The notes below the pieces were generated by a model. That model was not told where the DNA came from and searched no databases. It was given only the letters and a program-made list of their open reading frames with translations. 7,463 nt of DNA from Candidatus Zipacnadia bacterium (GTDB lineage: Bacteria > Armatimonadota > Zipacnadia > Zipacnadales > Zipacnadaceae): positions 1-7,463 of the forward strand of contig JALGTS010000055.1 of assembly GCA_029821255.1 (NCBI GenBank), read 5' to 3'. The position numbers and the translations under genes are program-made. Positions 1 to 5,363 of this stretch are shown here, piece after piece (the first letter of the stretch is position 1; the number at the start of each line of letters is the position of its first letter).

Positions 1-479
1 GAGGCGGTATCCTCTGCCTTTTGCCGAACCAACGTCACTAGCCGGCCAGAGCTCTCCGCTGCCGGTGATAGCCGAGCATGAGCCATCGGGCCATAATCGG
101 TTTCCGACAGATACCACTCTCCACAGGAAACTGTCTCCAGCCTCAGCGCTCCGTTCGGGCATGCCACTACACACATTCCGCAGCCCTCGCAGGCCAGCTC
201 ATCAATGTCACTGGTCGTGATAGCATCAAACCGGCAACGTCGCTCACATTCCCCACACTGCCGACATAGCGCTTCGTCGCGAACAGCTATCTGCGCCCCG
301 TAGAAGTCACCACTTTCAACAACCGTTGGCCTCAGTACCAAATGCAGATTGGCCGCATCCACATCACAATCGGCCAGTACTTTGTTCTTAGCTAAAGCAG
401 CAAAGGAGGCAAGCACAGTAGTTTTGCCAGTACCACCTTTGCCACTTACTACAGTCAATTGCTTGACGGTTCCATTCAT
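1..479 (-). CDS. MinD/Mrp-type P-loop ATPase with inserted ferredoxin domain, second copy, C-terminus beyond window
   Basis: This is the N-terminal 159 codons of an ATPase of the MinD/Mrp/NifH superfamily carrying an inserted two-cluster ferredoxin module. The deviant Walker A loop GKGGTGKTT lies at residues 13-21, with the signature lysine at 14. A DCDVDAANL strand follows at 37-45. The first Cys set is C72, C75, C78, C82 and the second is C97, C100, C103, C107 followed by Pro, the pattern of two [4Fe-4S] clusters. Family members hydrolyse ATP as dimers in the cytoplasm and commonly sit beside NifX-domain proteins. The frame is open to the window edge, so the switch II region and C-terminal half are not visible. 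The ATG at 479 places the Walker loop at the usual distance from the N-terminus. Its Shine-Dalgarno is weak (GAAGAG), and the gene follows a 113-base gap holding a strong hairpin. It is the last visible gene of the operon. Confidence 0.93.
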   Translation of the reverse strand, partial: MNGTVKQLTVVSGKGGTGKTTVLASFAALAKNKVLADCDVDAANLHLVLRPTVVESGDFYGAQIAVRDEALCRQCGECERRCRFDAITTSDIDELACEGCGMCVVACPNGALRLETVSCGEWYLSETDYGPMAHARLSPAAESSGRLVTLVRQKAEDTA

Positions 480-513
480 ATTAACCAAACTCTTCTTTCA
501 CAGAGAAAGAGCG

Positions 514-566
514 GCGGCTGGCGCCGGGGACGTCCTGCCGCGCTTGGCAGAACGCGCGCCGGCCGC
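514..566 (-). other. Long GC-rich hairpin in the gap before the second ATPase
   Basis: Read on the minus strand, the arms pair as follows: 562-566 with 514-518 (5 bp), a 1x1 mismatch, 556-560 with 520-524 (5 bp), an asymmetric internal loop, then 546-553 with 532-539 (8 bp, one G-U) closed by the six-base loop at 540-545. It lies between the DUF5320 stop codon and the ATPase start. A pyrimidine-rich stretch follows (about 499-513), but there is no clean U-run, so a classical terminator is not supported. An mRNA-processing, stability or partial-attenuation element is possible. Only the pairing is seen; the function is inferred. Confidence 0.5.
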
Positions 567-592
567 CGCATCCCAAACGAGGAACGGCCTAT

Positions 593-946
593 TTACCACC
601 ACCTACGGCCCATGCCCATGCCGCGTCCGCCCCAGCCTATACCTCGGCCAAAGAAGCCACGACCGTAACCCAGGCCCCAGCCAAGGCCGTAACCTATGCC
701 AAAGCGGGGCCAACCATAAGCGTATGGTCGGGCGAACCCGCCGTAGTAAGGCATCACGCCGCCGTAGCCGTAGGGCATACCGGCCATCATCGGCCCGCCG
801 TAGACTCCGTACGGCCGATAGGGAAGGTAGGGCATACCGTACAGCATGCCACCGTAATACAAGGGGCTATACGGGTTACACCATCCCCGTGCGCCTCCGG
901 TCATCGGACCCATTCCTCGCGGTCCGGTACCATCTAAACCCGGCAT
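593..946 (-). CDS. DUF5320 family protein, Gly/Tyr/Met-rich
   Basis: This 117-residue protein opens with the head MPGLDGTGPRGMGPMTGG, characteristic of DUF5320 proteins. A single cysteine follows (C23, in GWCNP), and then about 90 residues of low-complexity sequence rich in Gly, Tyr (15 in all), Pro, Met and Arg, ending in GMGMGRRWW. No membrane segment or catalytic motif is visible. The biochemical function of the family is unknown; its genes usually sit with NifX-domain proteins and MinD/ferredoxin ATPases, as here. A GTG nine bases upstream at 955 is in frame, but it lies inside the Shine-Dalgarno AGGAGGTG. The ATG at 946, eight bases after AGGAGG, is therefore the better start and gives the family's usual MP N-terminus. 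The gene follows the zinc-ribbon gene after about 50 bases and shares its GTGP head motif. The C-terminal RGMGMGR is encoded by a 20-base string also present in the NifX fusion gene. Confidence 0.88.
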   Translation of the reverse strand: MPGLDGTGPRGMGPMTGGARGWCNPYSPLYYGGMLYGMPYLPYRPYGVYGGPMMAGMPYGYGGVMPYYGGFARPYAYGWPRFGIGYGLGWGLGYGRGFFGRGIGWGGRGMGMGRRWW

Positions 947-954
947 CTCTCTCA

Positions 955-960
955 CCTCCT
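955..960 (-). promoter_or_regulatory. Ribosome binding site deciding the DUF5320 start
   Basis: AGGAGG on the minus strand lies eight bases from the ATG at 946. It overlaps the alternative in-frame GTG at 953-955, which rules that codon out as the start. Confidence 0.85.
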
Positions 961-993
961 ATTGATGATAGCAGTTTGCGAAATCAAAGCTGC

Positions 994-1221
994 CTAGCGT
1001 TGTCTGGTCATTGCCATCCCACAGTTCGGACACTTCATCTGGTAGCAGGGCACGCCTACTTGGTGCGGCACCGTCTTGCCACAGTTCGGGCACACACAGT
1101 TGCCACCCGGGCCCATAGCAAACCCACCACCTCGGCCTCTGCCGGCACCACGACCCGCTCCCAGCCCACGACCCGTACCTGGACCTTGGCCAGCCGGTCC
1201 TGTTCCATTTCCCCTAGGCAT
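994..1221 (-). CDS. Small Gly/Arg-rich protein with C-terminal zinc-ribbon
   Basis: This 75-residue protein has two parts. Residues 1-40 are Gly/Arg-rich and begin with MPRGNGTGPAGQGPGTG, the same head pattern as the DUF5320 protein encoded next. Residues 42-67 hold six cysteines: C42, C44, C47, C59, C64 and C67, with the two CPNCG knuckles (C44/C47 and C64/C67) typical of a zinc-ribbon or rubredoxin-like metal site. C42 and C59 are extra potential ligands. The function is unknown; metal binding is inferred from the cysteine spacing. A GTG at 1230 is in frame, but it lies within the Shine-Dalgarno AAGGAGTG, so the ATG at 1221 is chosen. The ATPase stop codon ends only five bases before this ATG and lies directly after the AAGGAG, which implies translational coupling. 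Confidence 0.87.
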   Translation of the reverse strand: MPRGNGTGPAGQGPGTGRGLGAGRGAGRGRGGGFAMGPGGNCVCPNCGKTVPHQVGVPCYQMKCPNCGMAMTRQR

Positions 1222-1226
1222 ATCAA

Positions 1227-2123
1227 TCACTCCTTAACTTTCGTAGTTGCAGTCTGCAATAAAGCTTCCACAACATCGTTATATACCCGAACCAATTCAT
1301 CACGCCATTGTGGAAAGGCATCGGCCAGCGTCTCGCCACGGGCATAAGCCTCGGCGATCTGCCGGTCCTGGGGAATACGCAACAGAATATCAATTCCCTC
1401 TCCTGCGCAATAGTCCTCAACCCCTGGCCATCCCGCTTGATCCCGGTTGATTACCACACCACAGGGAATGCCCATTCGCTGGCAGGTTGCCACTGAATCC
1501 TCCAAATTAGCCAGGCCAAAGGGTGTCGGCTCAGTGACCAGGATACAGTAGTCGCTGAACTCTATGGTCTCCTGCATCGGGCAGGCTGTCCCTGGCGGAG
1601 CATCCAAAATAGTGATCATACTGTCATCTGTTTGGCTTCCCGTAGCTTTGGTTACCGGTGTGGCCCGCTGGTCGCCGACACTTAACCGGCCTTGGACAAA
1701 TTTAATCCCCTGAACGGTACTACCATGTGCCACGCTGCCTACCTGCCGGTTGACTTCAGTAATGGCGCCAGTCGGGCAGACATAAGCGCACACCCCACAA
1801 GCCGCACACAGATCAGGAAAAGTAAGTACTGCGTCACGGATGACCGCTATTGCGCTGAACTGACAGTGCTTAGCGCACTGTCCGCAGCGCGTACATATAT
1901 CCAAATCTACCTCCGGCACCAGGACATTCACCGGCGTCTGTTGGGTAATCTGTGGATGTAGCAATATATCAGCATTAGGCTCCTCCACATCACAATCAAT
2001 CAGTTGAACCTGGCCGGGATTAACCTCATTAAGCGCCACAGCCAGACTGGTAGCAAACAACGTCTTGCCGGTACCACCTTTGCCCGCCGCAACTGATACT
2101 GTTGGTTTGTTTTGTTCAGGCAT
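1227..2123 (-). CDS. MinD/Mrp-type P-loop ATPase with inserted 2[4Fe-4S] ferredoxin domain, first copy
   Basis: This is a complete 298-residue cytoplasmic ATPase. The deviant Walker A GKGGTGKT is at residues 14-21 and the IDCDVEEPNAD segment at 42-52. A ferredoxin insert carries C77, C80, C83, C87 and C106, C109, C112, C116 followed by Pro, enough for two [4Fe-4S] clusters. The switch II motif DAPPGTACP is at 174-182. Proteins of this architecture resemble the two MinD/ferredoxin ATPases of the Desulfovibrio orange-protein complex and the Mrp/NBP35 group of Fe-S carriers. ATP-driven cluster handling or electron delivery to NifX-type partners is inferred. The ATG at 2123 has AGGGAG nine bases upstream. 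The gene follows the second NifX gene after 36 bases and precedes the zinc-ribbon gene by five. Its paralogue at 1-479 differs clearly in sequence, so a heterodimer is possible. Confidence 0.95.
   Translation of the reverse strand: MPEQNKPTVSVAAGKGGTGKTLFATSLAVALNEVNPGQVQLIDCDVEEPNADILLHPQITQQTPVNVLVPEVDLDICTRCGQCAKHCQFSAIAVIRDAVLTFPDLCAACGVCAYVCPTGAITEVNRQVGSVAHGSTVQGIKFVQGRLSVGDQRATPVTKATGSQTDDSMITILDAPPGTACPMQETIEFSDYCILVTEPTPFGLANLEDSVATCQRMGIPCGVVINRDQAGWPGVEDYCAGEGIDILLRIPQDRQIAEAYARGETLADAFPQWRDELVRVYNDVVEALLQTATTKVKE
1230..1235 (-). promoter_or_regulatory. Ribosome binding site deciding the zinc-ribbon start
   Basis: AAGGAG on the minus strand lies eight bases from the ATG at 1221. 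It sits inside the last codons of the upstream ATPase gene and overlaps the in-frame GTG at 1228-1230, which excludes that codon. Confidence 0.82.
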
Positions 2124-2159
2124 TCCTGTAAACTCCCTTAATACTCTGGGCGAACATAT

Positions 2160-2489
2160 TCATTCTACCGCCTCCAGTTCATCATCCAACAACGCTTGCA
2201 CCGCCTGGCGAACCGTGCCGGAGCCGATATAGGCAGTAATACCTCCATTGCTGAAGGCGCGCAGCGAGTTAATCCCAAAATTGCCGGCAATCACTGCCTC
2301 GGCTCCCGCATCCGCTACCACCTGGGCAGCAGCCACTCCCGCGCCTGTCCCCGCCAGTGCCCCGGGGTTGGAATAGACTTCAAAATTCATAGTATCTGTC
2401 TCCACTACTATGATGTTAGCACATCTGCCCAGACGCATATCCACCGGGGCATCCAAATCGTCGCCGGAGGAAGCCACTGCCACCCTCAT
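2160..2489 (-). CDS. NifX/NifB-type molybdenum-iron cluster-binding domain protein (PF02579-like), stand-alone
   Basis: This 109-residue protein consists of one domain of the dinitrogenase iron-molybdenum cofactor family. It has the N-terminal strand MRVAVASSG, DLDAPVDMRLGRC at 11-23, a GTGAGVAAAQVV helix, the strand AEAVIAGNFG and GGITAY. C23 is its only cysteine. Family members bind Fe-Mo or Mo-Cu sulfide clusters during cofactor assembly or storage; the ligand here is unknown. It is closely similar along its whole length to residues 1-107 of the upstream fusion protein, which suggests tandem duplication followed by gain or loss of the tail. The ATG at 2489 overlaps the upstream TGA in the string ATGA, a sign of translational coupling. 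Confidence 0.93.
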   Translation of the reverse strand: MRVAVASSGDDLDAPVDMRLGRCANIIVVETDTMNFEVYSNPGALAGTGAGVAAAQVVADAGAEAVIAGNFGINSLRAFSNGGITAYIGSGTVRQAVQALLDDELEAVE

Positions 2490-3196
2490 TGCTGTTCGCC
2501 CTCTTCGCTAATTTGTTGTTCAAGCAGCTTAATCTGCTGGTTGAGCAGATCAAGCTGCTGCTGAAGCATCTGCGCTTGGGTCCTCAGCACTTGCAGTTGC
2601 TGCTCGCGCATAGCTTGTGGTACCATTGTCGGCGGCATGTTCCATTGGGGACCCATACCGGGAGCCGTCTGCGGTGGCATCTGCTGGCCCGGAGCCATCG
2701 GCGGCGGCATCTGCTGAGCAAACTGTCCACCGCCCATCCCCTGACCCATACCCATACCTCGGCCCATGCCCATGCCGCGACCCATTCCTGCGCCGCCACC
2801 CATGCCAGCCCCCCCCATTCCAGCTCCTGCTCCTCCCACGCCAAAGTGAGCACCTACGCTGGCACCGCCGGCCGACTGCAATTGACCCGCCTTCAACGCC
2901 TCAACGGCTTCGCGGACTGAACCGGTTGCACCGGTGTAGACCTCAATGCCGCCGGCAGAAAGTGCCCGGTAGGCATTAGGCCCGATATTACCACTAATGA
3001 CGGCTTCAGCAGCGCTCTGGCTGACTAACTGCGCCGCCGTGATCCCTGCGCCGCTGGCTTGGCCAGTCGCGTTGTTTTCTATCACCTCAAACTCCATAGT
3101 ATCGGTATCCACAATCACATAGTACGGACAACGCCCAAAGCGCGGATCTACTGCGGCATCCAAATCTGTTCCTGAAGCGGAAACTGCAACTTTCAT
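2486..3196 (-). CDS. NifX-domain protein fused to a Gly/Met-rich linker and C-terminal coiled coil
   Basis: This 236-residue protein has three parts. Residues 1-107 are a NifX-type cluster-binding domain, with DLDAAVDPRFGRC at 11-23 and C23 as the only cysteine. Residues 110-157 are almost pure Gly, Met, Ala and Arg, with repeated GMG and RGMGMG units. Residues 158-194 are rich in Pro, Gln and Met. Residues 195-228 form a Gln/Leu heptad coiled coil. The coiled coil matches the tail of the DUF5320-like protein encoded at 4157-4513 at 22 of 34 positions, so the two may associate. The linker is flexible and Met-rich, and soft-metal binding by Met is possible but unproven. The ATG at 3196 follows AGGAGG at eight bases; that Shine-Dalgarno overlaps the stop codon of the preceding lipoprotein gene. 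The domain function is well established; the role of the tail is inferred. Confidence 0.93.
   Translation of the reverse strand: MKVAVSASGTDLDAAVDPRFGRCPYYVIVDTDTMEFEVIENNATGQASGAGITAAQLVSQSAAEAVISGNIGPNAYRALSAGGIEVYTGATGSVREAVEALKAGQLQSAGGASVGAHFGVGGAGAGMGGAGMGGGAGMGRGMGMGRGMGMGQGMGGGQFAQQMPPPMAPGQQMPPQTAPGMGPQWNMPPTMVPQAMREQQLQVLRTQAQMLQQQLDLLNQQIKLLEQQISEEGEQQ
2513..2614 (-). other. Coiled-coil tail shared with the DUF5320-like protein
   Basis: These bases encode residues 195-228 of the NifX fusion protein. Aligned without gaps to residues 83-116 of the protein at 4157-4513, 22 of 34 residues are identical. Both contain QAQ, QQQL and LEQQ blocks at matching heptad positions. Confidence 0.8.
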
Positions 3197-3208
3197 CGTT
3201 AAGACCTC

Positions 3209-4090
3209 CTATTTGCGGCTCTCGGTCTGGTTATGACTGCATGAGAACTTCAGCTTGCTACCTACGCCTATTTGTATAAAGTCTTCGCCCAGTTCTTCGG
3301 CGAAAAGCTGTCGGGTCTGGCCGCCGGAGCAGTGACATGGTGCCGCCTTTTGCACACCCAGCTCCCGCAACTGGTCAATCACCGCGCGAATCTGTTGCGC
3401 ACTTGATTGCGCCATATGAAATCCGCCCATCACCAGATGCACCTTCCCCTCGCACACCTTCATAGCGGCCTTTACCATATTTACAACACCGGGATGAGCA
3501 CAGCCAGTAACAACTACCAGCCCCTCATCTGCCTGCACCACCAGGGCTTGCTCAGGCGGAGCACCGGGCACCTGGCCAGTGGAGAAAACTCCTGGGACAA
3601 TTTCCTGCGGCTGGCTCACTTCAACAAGCTGGCCCCCGGCGGTCTCTATTAACTGCTTTGTGCCCCGTGAGAATGCAGTTACTACATAGACGGGAAGCTG
3701 CGAATTGCTCTCCAGGAAGACTCTTAATCCCCCGGTGTGATCCCAGTGATCATGAGAGATGACTACCGCATCAATATCCTGCGGAGAGATGCCCAGCTTC
3801 TCCATATTGTTCAGCAGGATCGCGCCATCGCCACCGGTATCAAACAAGATGTTTTCCTGGGGTGTATCAACCATACAGGCAAAGCCCCAGCTGGCCTCCA
3901 GGCCTGCTACATGTTCGTAATTGTCACAGATAACAGTTATCTCTATGGTCTTATCAGCCACACTGCTCAACTCCTCGGTTGACTGCCGGAAGGGGTGCTG
4001 AGTGGCGCTGGTTTGTTTGTTGCACCCTGTACTCACCATAATTGCCACCAGCGCCACTACTCCCAATATCACCTGGACTGCTTTCTTCAC
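3209..4090 (-). CDS. Metallo-beta-lactamase-fold lipoprotein (COG1237-like)
   Basis: This 293-residue protein has an N-terminal lipoprotein signal: KK at 2-3, a hydrophobic run at 5-19 and the lipobox STGC with Cys at 23. The mature protein would sit on the outer face of the cytoplasmic membrane. The hydrolase domain shows the metal-binding motif SHDHWDH (H113, H115, D117, H118), FDTGG at 83-87, GCAHPG with H199, GGFH with H225 and PCHCSGG with H253. That set is typical of COG1237, the group annotated as dihydropterin-ribofuranosylaminobenzene phosphate synthase-like; the substrate here is unknown. Translation starts at a GTG (4090): the frame is closed by TGA two codons upstream, and the GTG gives the positively charged signal-peptide start. 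GGGGTG lies about nine bases before it. The gene sits between a DUF5320-like gene and a NifX gene, and its exported location is odd among cytoplasmic partners. Confidence 0.92.
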   Translation of the reverse strand: MKKAVQVILGVVALVAIMVSTGCNKQTSATQHPFRQSTEELSSVADKTIEITVICDNYEHVAGLEASWGFACMVDTPQENILFDTGGDGAILLNNMEKLGISPQDIDAVVISHDHWDHTGGLRVFLESNSQLPVYVVTAFSRGTKQLIETAGGQLVEVSQPQEIVPGVFSTGQVPGAPPEQALVVQADEGLVVVTGCAHPGVVNMVKAAMKVCEGKVHLVMGGFHMAQSSAQQIRAVIDQLRELGVQKAAPCHCSGGQTRQLFAEELGEDFIQIGVGSKLKFSCSHNQTESRK

Positions 4091-4121
4091 TATTCACGCA
4101 CCCCATCTTGCTTCTTGCTAT

Positions 4122-4157
4122 AGCACCGTTCCCGCGAAATAGTAGGGGTAACGTGCT
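4122..4157 (-). other. Imperfect inverted repeat between DUF5320-like and lipoprotein genes
   Basis: The arm at 4122-4133 can pair with 4145-4157 over about 11 bp with two single-base bulges, leaving a loop of roughly 11 bases. It overlaps the stop codon of the DUF5320-like gene and ends about 30 bases before the lipoprotein GTG. No U-run follows, so it is not a standard terminator. It may affect mRNA stability or processing within the operon. Confidence 0.35.
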
Positions 4158-4513
4158 CAGTCAGACTGTTGCTCAAGCTGCTCAATCTGAGCATTGATTT
4201 GCTCAAGCTGTTGCTGGACAAACTGGGCTTGCTGCCTCAGGGCCGCAAGTTGCTGCTGTCGCATAGCAGCCGGATCTCCCCACATTGCTCCTCCGTAGCC
4301 CATCACCGTAGGGATTTGCATAGGCATACCCATAGGCCCCATCGCGTAGCCTTGGGCAGCCATCTGCATCTGGGGCGTCGGCCACCGGCCCGTCATCAAG
4401 TACTCGGCACAAGGCCCCAGGCCCGAGGCACTTCGCCCAACCCAGCCCGGGCTATACCCGAAGCGCATCCAGCCGGGCAGCCCAGTCAGGTAATACATGT
4501 TGCGATTTCTCAT
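4157..4513 (-). CDS. DUF5320-like protein with C-terminal coiled coil
   Basis: This 118-residue protein has three segments. The N-terminal segment is aromatic-rich, with GLPGWMRFGYSPGW at about 11-24 and a single cysteine in GPCAEYL. A Met/Gly/Pro-rich middle follows at about 45-80. A Gln/Leu-rich coiled coil closes it at 83-116. It lacks the GTGP head of the 593-946 protein, so membership in DUF5320 is a looser call based on composition, tail and gene context. The molecular function is unknown. The coiled coil closely matches that of the NifX fusion encoded two genes downstream, which suggests homotypic or heterotypic oligomerisation. The ATG at 4513 has a near-ideal Shine-Dalgarno, AAGGAGGTG, five bases upstream. 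It lies 35 bases after the Cys-rich NifX gene. Confidence 0.82.
   Translation of the reverse strand: MRNRNMYYLTGLPGWMRFGYSPGWVGRSASGLGPCAEYLMTGRWPTPQMQMAAQGYAMGPMGMPMQIPTVMGYGGAMWGDPAAMRQQQLAALRQQAQFVQQQLEQINAQIEQLEQQSD
4166..4267 (-). other. Coiled-coil tail matching that of the NifX fusion
   Basis: These bases encode residues 83-116 of the DUF5320-like protein, a Gln/Leu heptad segment. It is identical at 22 of 34 aligned positions to residues 195-228 of the protein at 2486-3196. The two copies are separated by a full gene and differ in surrounding sequence. Confidence 0.8.
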
Positions 4514-4548
4514 CTTTACACCTCCTTAACTCAATATTCTCCATTTAT

Positions 4549-4887
4549 CTATTGATTATGAAAACAACTGTCTTCGCCAGCTTCAAGTTCGCCGGCAGCC
4601 AGGGCAGCTATTACCTCCTCTAATGAGCCGCTGACACCCAGCATAAAGTCAATTCCCCGCTCAGAGAACAGATTCAGGGCGCGTGGCCCGGCTCCGCCAC
4701 AGATCACGCAATCAACCTGGCGCTGCTGCATCAGGCGGGGTAACTCTCCTGGCTCGCCGTGGCCCGGACTAAGCAGACATTCCCGCTCCACTACCTCCCC
4801 ATCAGTGATGTCAACCAGCTCATAATACTCACACCGCCCAAAGTGCATAGCTACCTGTTGTCCATCACAAGCTATGGCATAGCGCAT
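4549..4887 (-). CDS. NifX-type cluster-binding domain protein, Cys/His-rich variant
   Basis: This 112-residue single-domain protein belongs to the dinitrogenase iron-molybdenum cofactor family (PF02579-like). It has MRYAIACDG at the start, HFGRC at 15-19, DCVICGGAGPRA at 59-70, a GIDFML strand and a C-terminal helix. It differs from the two other NifX proteins of the operon. It lacks the DLDAxVD segment, and it has six cysteines (7, 19, 37, 60, 63, 108) plus histidines 15, 43 and 110, where the others have one cysteine. This suggests a different or more tightly held metal cluster. The ATG at 4887 is preceded by AGGAGG at ten bases. The gene directly follows padR, 39 bases away, as the first structural gene of the operon. 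Confidence 0.92.
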   Translation of the reverse strand: MRYAIACDGQQVAMHFGRCEYYELVDITDGEVVERECLLSPGHGEPGELPRLMQQRQVDCVICGGAGPRALNLFSERGIDFMLGVSGSLEEVIAALAAGELEAGEDSCFHNQ

Positions 4888-4926
4888 CGCCTTGCCGCCT
4901 CCTTTTGACGGTCTGCTCTCTGTACG

Positions 4927-5334
4927 TTACTGCTCGAAAAAGGTGGGAGCAATTCCCAACTCACCACATAACTTGACAAAATTCGCCAGTCTCTGGGCAC
5001 GTTGGTTGATGACGGCCACCCAGCCAGCCAGCCGCTGCCGGCCTGCTTCGGTGAGTTGATAGACCCGCCGGGCTGGCCCACTGCCGGCAGTATCCCAAGC
5101 CGAGACCACACAACCATCGGCTTCCAGACCCCGCAAGCACCGATAAACGGCGGCAGGCTCAACAATGGTCTCGGCCAACCCCAGTTGATTGGCCTGCTCG
5201 GCAAGCTGGTAGCCGTGGCCAGCGGCGCCGGTTGCTAGAAGATACAGCACACTGGGTTCAATCATCCGCGACAACTGTTGAGCAAGCTGTCCGTATCGAG
5301 CCCCTCCAAGTTGTCGGCCGCCTCTTCCTCTCAT
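4927..5334 (-). CDS. PadR family winged-helix transcriptional regulator
   Basis: This 135-residue DNA-binding protein has a short Arg/Gly-rich N-terminus (1-13) followed by the PadR winged helix: EPSVLYLLATG at 26-36, HGYQL at 40-44, the recognition region EPAAVYRCLRGLEADG at 59-74, and a wing ending in GPARRVYQLTEAG at 86-98. A short helical C-terminus (105-130) would serve dimerisation. PadR proteins are usually repressors that respond to a small ligand or stress; the inducer here is unknown. Cysteines at 66, 75 and 123 leave redox or metal sensing open, which is inference. The ATG at 5334 has AGGTGA about seven bases upstream. It is the first gene of the operon, with a promoter and inverted repeat directly ahead of it, so autoregulation together with control of all downstream genes is likely. 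Confidence 0.92.
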   Translation of the reverse strand: MRGRGGRQLGGARYGQLAQQLSRMIEPSVLYLLATGAAGHGYQLAEQANQLGLAETIVEPAAVYRCLRGLEADGCVVSAWDTAGSGPARRVYQLTEAGRQRLAGWVAVINQRAQRLANFVKLCGELGIAPTFFEQ

Positions 5335-5343
5335 CTTATCACC

Positions 5344-5362
5344 TATGTGTTAATTGCACATA
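5344..5362. promoter_or_regulatory. Candidate PadR operator: inverted repeat at the padR transcription start
   Basis: TATGTG (5344-5349) and CACATA (5357-5362) form a perfect 6-bp inverted repeat around a seven-base AT-rich centre. It lies between the -10 element and the Shine-Dalgarno of padR and covers the expected start of transcription. The ATGT...ACAT core resembles known PadR-family sites, although the spacing is nine bases rather than the usual eight. A third ATGTG half-site occurs on the minus strand at 5371-5375, inside the promoter spacer. Binding by the adjacent PadR protein is inferred. Confidence 0.6.
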
Positions 5363-5363
5363 T

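Noticed and set aside
349..1347. A 332-codon open frame on the plus strand
   Set aside because: It runs antisense to four well-supported minus-strand genes. Its translation is rich in Arg, Ser, Thr and His with no domain, as expected of a shadow frame in Gly-rich coding DNA.
2745..2800. Short tandem DNA repeats resembling a CRISPR or satellite array
   Set aside because: The units are irregular, lie wholly inside the NifX fusion gene and simply encode repeated Gly-Met and Arg-Gly-Met residues.
2489..2979. Overlapping plus-strand open frames with His/Ser/Pro-rich translations
   Set aside because: They are the complement of the Gly/Met-rich and coiled-coil parts of the NifX fusion; the low-complexity codons keep the other frames open. 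No ribosome site or motif supports them.
4549..5334. Classical nitrogen-fixation gene cluster
   Set aside because: NifX-type domains are present, but no nitrogenase structural gene or complete NifB radical-SAM domain is seen, so the family name should not be read as evidence of nitrogen fixation.
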